A DNA stretch of 64,000 nucleotides, taken from Uloborus plumipes (taxonomy: Eukaryota > Arthropoda > Arachnida > Araneae > Uloboridae). A program made the translations under genes and the position numbers. This document shows positions 55,278-64,000 of the stretch, piece by piece. The DNA lies in NCBI GenBank assembly GCA_038373865.1, contig JAXGGA010000030.1, forward strand, positions 62,001 through 126,000, in the 5' to 3' direction. Each line of letters opens with the position of its first letter. Positions within the stretch are counted from its first letter, which is position 1. The notes beneath the pieces are model-generated. The model had not been told where the DNA came from. It did no database searches and was given only the letters and a program-made list of their open reading frames with translations.

Positions 55278-57903
55278 ATGGGACCTAAAAAACCGTCAGG
55301 CAGTGCTTTTAAAAAAATCAGAAAAAATAAAGAAAAAACTGCTGCAGATCTTTCAGGACAGTTAAAAAATTGGCTAAAGCCTAATGAACAAGACTTAAGT
55401 GCCATTACAAGCTCTAAAGATGAAAATGACGCGAAGCAGGAATTTTCTGATATTGCGGAAAAAACTGACCACCACCACCAAGTTGATTGTCCACCATCAA
55501 CTTCTGCTGATTTATGTGTGGACAATGCTCCATCAGTCGAAGATAGCAGGTTGATAGAAGAGAGGATGTCTGTTTCAAGCCCAGATGAGGATATATCATT
55601 GAAAGATCCCCATGATTTTGACTCAACTGCAGAAGAATACTGCACGACAATAGAGGAAATCATTTACGACGATCCAAAGCAATGGCCTGGCTTTCCTGAA
55701 ATTAGTGATAAGGTAAGACTGCTTCTGGTTGATCATGGACCACAAACAGTTGACCTATCAACATTCGTATTCCCTGACTCGGATGGGGTTAGGCATCTAG
55801 ATGCAAAATGGTTTTACAAAACTCTAGCAAACGGTGAACGAGTTCGAAGAAATTGGCTCTTATACAGTAAATCAGAAGGTGCTCTGTTTTGTTTTCCTTG
55901 TCTCCTTTTTGGGAAAAGTCAACAGGGAAAGACTTCATCATTTTCTGACATCAACAAAGGTTTTAAAGATTGGAAACATTTAAACCCAGTTCTTTATCAC
56001 CATGAAAACTCTTCTAGCCATAGGTTGTGCAGCATTGAATGGAAAGATTTGCAAAAACGTTTAAAACTAAAAAAAAACTATTGATGCTGAAATTCAAGAA
56101 GAAATCCAAAACAAGATTCAAAAGTGGAGAAATATTGTTAAAGTGGTAGTTGATGTCATTCTATTTTGTGTCAAGAATAATTTACCTCTTCGGGGAACAT
56201 CAAAGAAGGAAATAATCGGAGAACCAGGCAGTGGCGTTTTCTTAAGCACTTTGGAGCTAATCAGTCACTATCACATTAAATTAGCCGAACACATGGCCTA
56301 TGTCAAAGCTAAAAAACAAGCGCTTAGTTATTTTTCACCTCAAATACAGAATGAAGTGATTTTTTTGATTGGAAGAAAAGTTAAACAGCAAATCTTAGAA
56401 AAAGTTAAGTCTGCCAAATACTTTTCTATAATATTTGACTGCACTCCAGACAGTGCTCGCACTGAGCAGATGAGTCAGATTATTCGGTTTGTTAATGTAT
56501 CAGGAGGAACATGTCAAATTAATGAAAGTTTTATTGACTTCATCAGCACAAATGAGAAAACGGGAGAAGGTCTTTCCGGTGATATCTTTCAAAAATTAAA
56601 TGAGGATGGTCTCAGTATTGCCAACTGTCGGGGGCAAGGATACGACAACGGCAGTAATATGGCGGGAAAATATAATGGTGTTCAAGCCCAGATTTTGCGA
56701 CAAAATGATCAAGCTCGCTATGTGCCATGTGCAGCTCACAGTTTAAATTTGATAGGTGCACATGCTGCTGCGATTTCACCTGTGATGATTGGATTTTTTG
56801 GAACTGTTCAAAACGTGTTTAACTTTTTTAGTGGCTCAACAAGAAGGTGGCAACTTGCACTGAGTAACAGTGGCATCACTCTAAAAGGACACTGTCAAAC
56901 AAGATGGTCTACGAAAAGAAGAGCTGTAAGCGCTTTAAAGAGAAGAGTGAAAGAAATATATTCAGTTCTGAACGAAATGACAGATCGAGAGAAGTGGAAT
57001 TTAGAAACTACAGTAGGAGCTCAGGGATTAATAACACAAATCAATTACAAATTTCTCTGTCTTTTGGAAATTTGGGAAAGAATCCTCGTGTCTATCGACA
57101 AAATCAATAGAGCTCTGCAAAAAGAGTCTGTTTCGATCGGTACGGCAAGCAAAATGATAGAGGGACTCTCGAAGACCATTCAGCTAATAAGAGATGAAGG
57201 GATTGAGAGAGAAATGTCATTTGCTACAGAAACTGCGAAAGAAATGGGCATTAATGCCCATTTGCCTGAAAAAAGAAGAAAAATAGCAATTAGAAAACTC
57301 ACAGGTGCAGGAGCTGAAGATGAAGATTCGTGCTCTCTCAGTCCTATCAACGAGTTTAAAAGAGAGGTTAATGCAGTTTTGGACCGCATCTTATCGGAAC
57401 TCACAACAAGATATAAAGCAATGGCTACAATATCTGACGATTTCTATTTTTTGACAGGTCCAGCTTTAAAAAACGAGTCTTTGACGGATCTTAAACAATA
57501 TGCTGCTGATTTTAGCGTAAAGTATTCCAATGACATTGACTCTGTTGAACTTTCATATGAAATTGACACTTTCAAATTACAAGCGAAAGAGCTATTGGAT
57601 CTTGACAAAGCCACCCCACTGGATCTACTAGAAAAAATAGAAGAGTTTTCACTGGGAGACATTTATCCAAATATTCAAATTGCGCTTAGGATATATCTAA
57701 CCCTCCCTGTTACGGTAGCTTCTTGTGAACGAAGTTTTAGTAAACTCAAATTAATAAAAAATTATTTGCGAAGCTCAATGGGACAAGAGCGTTTGTCAAA
57801 CCTTGCAATAATTTCAATCGAGCATGAGGAAGTCGAAAAATTAAACTTAGATGAATTGGTAAATGAATTTGCATCAGTCAAAGCTAGAAAAGCTGAATTT
57901 TAA
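55278..57903 (+). CDS. hAT transposase (ZMYM1/TTF-finger type), one frameshift
   Basis: Start chosen at the ATG at 55278 (MGPKKPSGSAFKKIRK); the frame also runs upstream to 55176 without similarity. The first frame stops at 56084; the second is open to 57903. They meet at a run of nine A near 56069-56077, and one base fewer would join them into about 874 residues. N-terminal basic and acidic region, then a TTF-type finger (GALFCFPCLLFGK, HHENSSSHRLC), then the RNase H-like core with IIFDCTPDSARTEQM (first Asp), CRGQGYDNGSNMAGKY (second Asp), CAAHSLNLIG and, at the end, LPVTVASCERSFSKLKLIKN (catalytic Glu and dimerisation motif). All three acids are kept. The frameshift is either a real young mutation or a homopolymer sequencing error. 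It would move elements with the CAGAGGCG ends. Confidence 0.92.
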
Positions 57904-58694
57904 TGAATTGCGCAGCAAATTCAACTAAAAAAAGAGAAGTTATTCAAATGCCTTTAAAAGTTAATATTTTTGGCTTGAGAAATGGTTATTTTACGTTAAA
58001 ATGCAGATGTTTTCAATATTACAGGCATTGTTTTACATAAATTTGAAGCAAATTAACAGTTTAAGATTAAATACAAAGGTAAGAATTTAGGATCGTGTTT
58101 CTTTTTTTTTTATGTTTCCACAAAATCAAAATTTTAAAGCTTTATGTTCATGCAAAACTTTGTAAAGAAACTTTATGGATCTCTCTGTCAGTTAAATTTC
58201 CATTTTGTGAAAAATATGGTATAATGATAAAATAGCACTTATAAAAATGGATTAAATTTTTCTGTTATTGCTGATAAAATTTAAGACAACAACAAATGTT
58301 AAGCATTTTTTCATTCGTCAATGAATTATTTTTAACTATATATATATATATATTTTTTTTTAATGGAAAAAAAAGATAATAGCTCATTTACAGTTTAAAA
58401 ATGATAGTTAAACTTCCAAAGTAGAAAGATCTTTACTAAAGTTTGAATTGTGAAGTTTTGCGTATCTGCTTATTTTCGCTGTTTGTAGAGAGAAAAAAGC
58501 ACAGCTTTCTAAAGGAAATGTATGAAATAGGAGTGAAGTTTTATCTACGTTAATTATTTATTCATATAATAATAAGTAATGTAAAGCATGAAAAGTCTTA
58601 TTTGTAAAAATAACCGCACTCTAAGAGTATCAAATATGTAGAACTTTTATTTTTCCAGTATATTATGGGTTGTATTTATTGAGCCAATTTCAGA
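57904..58694. other. hAT 3' non-coding part
   Basis: AT-rich sequence between the transposase stop and the palindrome, with a short (TA)n at about 58338. No clear gene. Confidence 0.5.
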
Positions 58695-58698
58695 TTAA

Positions 58699-60067
58699 GA
58701 GCAAGAATCTGAGAGAGTGTCACGCCTGTGATTCATGACCTCTCAGATTTTCTCCCAAAAATTACCAAATGTTTATTATCTTAATGAAAGACCAAATCCA
58801 GAATGTTTTGTTCTAAAGTTGAGTTGTTTAGTTTTTATGGACTCCTAAAGATGAAGATGCGCATCAAAAATTAGGCGGATTTTCAAGACATGGAAGTTGC
58901 CGTGAGCCAAAACTCTTACCAGGAACTGTTTAACTCCAATTTTCTTTTTGTATATAGAATATAGAAGGTTGAAATTTTACAAAATGAATGTTAAATTTGT
59001 GGTAAGTTGTTGCCGTAAGGTCAGTGAAGGCCCTCAAAACAAGGCATTTTTGATGTTTTTTAGCGTTTTTGAGGTTCAAAAACAGTTTGTACATTTCAGT
59101 TGGCACGGCAAAAGTAGTGTCGTTTGAAAGACCAGTGTAAGCACTTTAAAAGAATGTATAAATGACCGAGGAAAGTTCAACGTGCTTTTAGTTGCGTAAG
59201 GCCGAAATATGAAAAATGTCATATTTTACCGATATTCAAACGGTCATAACTTCCTCTGCCAACAACATATTGGAATATTTTTTTTGCCAATGTCATACTC
59301 TATTCTTTGTCTTAACAGAACAGTTGAGTCCTTTGAGGCGAAATGGGAAAAAATTTTTTACAAAAAATTTATTTTTTCCTGTACATTTTTTGTAAAAAAA
59401 AATTTCACATTTCGCCTGAAAGGACTCAACTGTTCTGTTAAGACAAAGAATAAAGTATGACATTGGCAAAAAAAATATTTCAATATGTTGTTGGCAGAGG
59501 AAGTTATGACCGTTTGAATATCGATAAAATATGACATTTTTTCATATTTCGGCCTTACGCAACTAAAAGCACGTTGAACTTTCCTCGGTTATTTAAACAT
59601 TATTTTAAAGTGCTTACACTGGTCTTTCAAACGACACTACTTTTGCCGTGCCAACTGAAATGTACAAGCTGTTTTTGGACCTCAAAAACGCTAAAAAACG
59701 TCAAAAATGCTTTGTTTTAAGGGCCTTCACTGACCTTACGGCAACAACTTACCACAAATTTAGCATTCACTTTGTACAGTTTCAACCTTCTATATTCCAT
59801 ATACAAAAAGAAAATTGGAGTTAAACAGTTTCTGGTAAGAGTTTTGGCTCACGGCAACTTCCATGTCTTGAAAATCCGCTTAATTTTTGATGCCGCACAT
59901 TCATCTTTAGGGGTCCATAAAAACTAAACAACTCAACTTTAGAGCAAAACATTCTGGATTTGGTCTTTCAATAAGATAATAAACATTTGGTAATTTTTGG
60001 AAGAAAATCTGAGAGGTCATGAATCACCTCATAATGCTAGGCGTGACAGTTTCTCAGATTCTTGCTC
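58699..60067. mobile_element. TTAA-flanked palindromic element, 1.4 kb
   Basis: Arms of about 680 bp. The left one starts GAGCAAGAATCTGAGAGAGT; the right one ends in the complement. TTAA lies on both sides (58695-58698 and 60068-60071), the piggyBac/Kolobok-type target. The centre lies near 59385. Arms are about 90-95 percent alike by eye. No transposase. The 83-codon frame at 59209-59460 is chance. Confidence 0.9.
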
Positions 60068-60616
60068 TTAATTATATTTGATTTGCTTTCCTAATTGTAC
60101 TAGAATTGTTCAAAAGTTGTGATTTTTATTTTAAATGTGAAAATTATGTTTATTGTACATATTTTCTATCGTTTTGAAACAAATTGTATTTTGAATTAAA
60201 GCTGTATGAAGAAAAAAAAAGTTTGGCGACGAAGTGCAGGTGTTATTGGTTTTATTGATTTTATGTGAAATGATTGGGAGAGGGAGAGGCTCCCTGAATT
60301 AAATTTGTTAGGAAAGGGAAAATTCCAATTTTGTACCAGACATTAAAATACGAGTAAGCGCACATACCATACAATCTAATGAGAATTAAGATTGGGCATC
60401 ATTAAAAACATTTTTTAAAGAAAAAATAAATCAAAGTTGTAATGTTGTCTCAATATTTTTTCAATCGATCAATCAAAATTTACTGGATAAGGAACTGTTT
60501 TGGGAGGTCACTGCTGTGATCTCCCATGACCTCCCATCAACGTGAACCTGAGGGGGGCGCGATTTCCGAAGTACGCCACGGGCGCTGGCCCCCCTAGCTA
60601 CGCCTCTGTTCATGGA

Positions 60617-61115
60617 TCAAGATACTTAAAGCATGCAAAATTACATTGGAGTCAGGTAAAATCTTTATACGCCGCAGGGCGTTAAGTTGATCATGGGCAG
60701 AAAACTTACCGATAAATACATTCTCTAAACAAAAACACAAAAAATTGCAACTGAAATATATTCCAGCATTTCAGCTCTGCTTTTTTTTTTTTTTTTTTTA
60801 GTAAATATTTGCAAAAATGATTCTGTCTAGAGTACAAGACCCATGAACGTTATGCGTGTTAAATTTAGATTTCACATTAACACAAGTACACAGATAACTA
60901 CACTTTTCGATTTATTTCAGTGAAGCATATTTTATTACAAAATAACCTATTTTTAAGAATAAAATTTCAGAAAAAGAGTTTTCCATCTGAACAGAAATTC
61001 TTGGTAAACACTGAACAGAGAACTATGCGAATTTGAGATTAGAAGTATGTGGGGTTTATATTTTTTCGTGACGATCTTGGCTGAAATGAAGAAATGTCGT
61101 TGTTCTTCTCCACAG
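60617..61115. other. Stretch before the possible exon
   Basis: AT-rich, T18 run at 60781. It ends in a good acceptor-like tract, GTTGTTCTTCTCCACAG (AG at 61114-61115). Confidence 0.4.
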
Positions 61116-61287
61116 ACTTTGTGAACGATTTAAAGATGCTTCTAATAATCGAATCGCTCCTCCTTTAAATCCGGGGATCACATTTATTCAATCAAAGCAC
61201 ACAACAATAGAACTATCGCAAGAAATGTCTCCATCTTTGAATAATGCTAGTATTTTGGATAAAATAACATTGGCTTCGCCAGATTGA
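61116..61287 (+). CDS. Possible terminal exon of an unknown gene
   Basis: After a strong acceptor, a frame of 56 codons runs from 61117 to a TGA at 61285. It begins LCERFKDASNNRIAPPLNPG and ends DKITLASPD. The composition is ordinary for a soluble, Ser/Pro-containing C-terminal tail and unlike the low-complexity translations around it. I do not recognise the family, and no upstream exon is seen. A frame of this length can occur by chance once or twice in such a window. Confidence 0.35.
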
Positions 61288-62389
61288 ACGGTAACTTGCC
61301 AAATTTATTTTGAGTGAGGCTCCTGCACTAGATCATAATATTCTTCTTAAACTGTTCACAGATGAAACTTTTTTTCCTTTTTTTTATTTGAACTCAAGTA
61401 GCATCTTATCGCCTATCGAAATACAAACTAGCTACACGCTCCGGAATCCAAAAAAAAAAGAAAAAAATGACTCAGTTATAGGTAAAAATATTAATTTTTG
61501 AAGTCGCCGAAGACTGTGGGAAAGTGGCCGGGGGAGGGGGGGTGCTGGTCCCCCACTTCTATATAATTTAAATAACGGGTCTCTGGTTTTGTATAAAGGG
61601 TTTTGACCGCAAGGGGCAACTGCTCCACCCGTGGTCGTTTCAAAAGAATTTTTTCATTCAAAAAGAAAATGTGCTATTTTGGGGTTAAATATGCAAATTT
61701 TGACCACCGTGTGAAGCATGAAGATTTTTTCGGACTGTGATGTTATTTTACACCATAGTATTTCATCCCATTAGGTTCCTTTTTGTCCCCCTCGCGAATT
61801 CGAAAACTATTAAAAACTAATGTTTTCGTGATGCTGAAAAAAAAAAGCATTTTTGGGCTCAATTTTCCAACTTTGACCTCCTTGCGGAGCATGAAGATTT
61901 TATCTGATCAACTTCAAATTTTACAGGTAATTGTTTAGGCCTAGTAGACAACTTTTCTCACCCGGGACGATTTGAAATTCCAAAAAAAAAAAAAAAAAAG
62001 GTTTTTTCGATCCACCCTAGTGCACAGTAATGCTTCAACAAAAAAAAAAAAAAAACATCTATGTAAATCTAGTAAATGAATTAAAAAATCAAGTGCTAAG
62101 ATCTTCACCAGATTTGAACTGTAAGAAATAAAATTTACAGTTCACTGAACAGGTATTTACTACGGAAAAAATGAGCAAAAACCACATTATAAACGTTAAA
62201 TATTTAAAAGACGAAATCATTTTTTTTTTTGTTTTTTTTTTTTAACTTTAATGTTCAATTTTCATAAAAATATACAGTATTTGAATTAAAAGCCCATATT
62301 AAAAAAAAAAAAAAAATACTCTTTTTACGATTATGCTTATATACTTTTCAAAATACTTTTTATTAATCGGTTGTAATCCTGAAATACAC
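61288..62389. other. Stretch without a recognised gene
   Basis: Contains A/T homopolymers (61981, 62038, 62220, 62301) and a related pair of segments at about 61600-61730 and 61800-61900 (TTTTGACC..AAGG/CTTTGACCTCC..GGAGCATGAAGATTTT), suggesting an old tandem duplication. No gene recognised. Confidence 0.4.
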
Positions 62390-62391
62390 TA

Positions 62392-63148
62392 GGTGGCCAA
62401 AAGTATCCGGATACTTTCAAAAATTCACATTTTTACATATAGCTCGAAAAATAAGTGATCAATTGTTCTTTAACTTTAGTCACAAAATATAGGCTTCACC
62501 AACATTTCCAAGTTGAAATTAAATTACCATTGCATTTGGGGGACGACAAGAAGGGGGGTTGAAAGTAAAACCGCTTTTTGACCATAACTCTTCGAAAATA
62601 GCTCGGAATAAGCTATAAATTTCAGTAATTAATTAGCATACTATGTATAATTACTGTACAAATTTTTATGAACGTACCACTCTTACTTCCGAAGATATGA
62701 AACATTTTTTAAAAAATGGCAATTTTATTTGAAGGGTTTTTGCTCATAACACGCAGAGTTTTTAATCAAACCTTATCAAAACTTCAGGAAAAATGACAAA
62801 ATACAAGAGAAAGAACATACTAAAACGGTAAATAAAAATATTAAAAATCTGATGAGATATGAACGTTAAAAGGAAATATTTTTTCACGGCGCATGCGCGA
62901 ACGACAGAAATTTGTAACTACAAAAATATTGTACTCTGATTTATACTTCATCTTATAAAAAAAGTTCCAGTTGAATATCATGAAAATTGAAAAAGATATC
63001 GGCGATCTAGTGAGCTGTATTTCATTCATTCGCAGACAATACATAAAAAGTGAGGGTCTGTCCACAAAGAGCTATTTTTAAATTAAAGGTTATTGCGTCA
63101 TCGTTCAAAACCAACGTTTCAGTGGGTGTCCGCATGCTTTTGGCCACC
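62392..63148. mobile_element. TA-flanked Tc1/mariner-type MITE
   Basis: The ends are GGTGGCCAAAAGTATCCGGA and the complement of GGTGGCCAAAAGCATGCGGA, with TA on both sides (62390-62391 and 63149-63150). It is 757 bp with no transposase. Confidence 0.85.
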
Positions 63149-63317
63149 TACGTATACGGTCTTTTTGGCCGAATAGGCGAAATGTGACTTCTATGCCGAA
63201 TATAAATTTTCAAACTGTATACAATTTATTATTGAAGAAAATGCTCAATTGTTACCACACTATTTGTGGAGAACCCCTTGCCATTTATGTATTGTCTGCG
63301 AATGAATGAATTACAGC
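63015..63317. repeat. Inverted repeat overlapping the MITE edge
   Basis: About 33 bp (TTCATTCATTCGCAGACAAT and flanks) at 63015-63048 recurs inverted at about 63284-63317, with weaker inverted similarity further in (GTCCACAAAGAG and CTATTTGTGGAG). One arm lies inside the MITE 62392-63148 and the other outside it. Confidence 0.75.
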
Positions 63318-64000
63318 AGTGGCGGCGCTAGCTATGGGGCAGGGGGGGGGCAATTGCCCCCCCCCCCCGTCGGAAATGTCTTGCTCCCCCATCGGGGAAA
63401 ATTTCTAACTTCGTCGAGGAAAAAATTTCCGACCATCAAATTTTCCGACAGAAATCTAAGTGCCGAAATCTCCTTCTGATTCCGACAGATCAGTAAATTA
63501 ATTTCAATAAAATCATTCAACTGAAAAAACTTTATTTTTTCTTAAGATATTCCTATTATTCGACTAAGTACGCAATTCCCAGACTAATTTCGAACACGAG
63601 AACCTTCAGGACTCTAGTTTCCATCGAGTTGCTGCCAACGTATCTCTTTTGGATGAACGTAAGTTCTGCTGGAGAAAGTTATTCTTGTTCAGGTGGAAAA
63701 GGACAAATCTTCCCCTTTTGTTTTCTAACCAGAGGGAGATAGCCAGACCAGCGGGGGTATGTCTTTTCCTTTCTTCACACAGTCGTCGGATCTTACCGCT
63801 CATCCCCGAGTATCATCAGCCCTCTTTGGTGGTGGCAAAGGCCCTGAGAGAAACACGTGTCTAGCGGCTGGTCTATCAGATTCTCAGAAAGTGACAATGA
63901 CTTGCCACACTGCTGGCGGTTTACGGGTGGGACCTCAGGACTCCGGAATTGCGAGCGTCGCCAGAATCACTATTGTACGATTGTGCATCGTCAGACAGTT
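63317..64000. other. hAT-like terminus and unidentified GC-richer sequence
   Basis: CAGTGGCGGCGCTAGCTATG at 63317 followed by G and C tracts looks like the end of a hAT-type element whose other end would lie beyond the window. From 63600 on the sequence is richer in GC and may be part of a larger repeat. No gene recognised. Confidence 0.4.

Larger units (their letters stand above)
53787..60608 (+). mobile_element. Nearly intact autonomous hAT element
   Basis: The inverted ends start CAGAGGCGTAGCTAGGGG, with a perfect 8-bp duplication TTCATGGA on both sides (53779-53786 and 60609-60616). It encodes one large transposase with a single frameshift. The 6822-bp length is large for hAT, partly because of the 1369-bp palindrome inserted at 58699-60067. 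Confidence 0.95.

Overview
This is an AT-rich, intron- and transposon-dominated stretch of an animal nuclear genome. The organism is probably an arthropod, and I infer a chelicerate such as a spider. The reasons are: a host gene with multi-kilobase introns, an MDM2/MDM4-type gene (absent from Drosophila and nematodes, retained in chelicerates), and a dense mix of hAT, Tc1/mariner, pogo-like, piggyBac-like, BEL/Pao, Ty1/copia and Penelope elements. The species cannot be fixed from sequence alone.

Layout. 1-1853: a TA-flanked pogo/Tigger-like element split by a dead mariner. 4981-13961: the last three coding exons of an MDM2-like E3 ubiquitin ligase (+ strand; acidic region, RanBP2-type zinc finger, C2H2C4 RING), with a 3.2 kb non-autonomous hAT in one intron. 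The p53-binding domain is not seen and should lie upstream. 15494-20760: decayed BEL/Pao retrotransposon (- strand) carrying two nested MITEs. 22768-24690: long foldback element with a transposase scrap at its centre. 26792-30388: two Penelope-like copies head to head, one split by a hAT MITE, each with a hammerhead-ribozyme-like motif near its 3' end. 31345-32853: dead Tc1-like element. 34190-35248: PIF1-type helicase scrap and a compound palindrome. 35605-42234: a complete, young Ty1/copia element (- strand) with a 1368-codon open gag-pol, near-identical LTRs, PBS and PPT. 44766-45328: piggyBac relic. 46279-47119: hAT scrap. 47407-47466: a well-formed hammerhead fold (- strand) preceded by a 13-bp hairpin, possibly part of a retrozyme-like repeat. 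52863-53522: hAT relic. 53787-60608: nearly intact autonomous hAT (ZMYM1-like transposase, one frameshift, perfect 8-bp target duplication) with a 1.4 kb TTAA-flanked palindrome inside. 61116-61287: a possible terminal exon of an unknown gene. 62392 to the end: further MITEs and inverted repeats.

How it fits together. The only confidently recognised host gene is the MDM2 homologue. Almost everything else is mobile DNA in successive nested layers, and the copia and large hAT are the youngest. The most interesting signals are the three hammerhead-like RNAs, the foldback elements, and the copia that lacks a target duplication.
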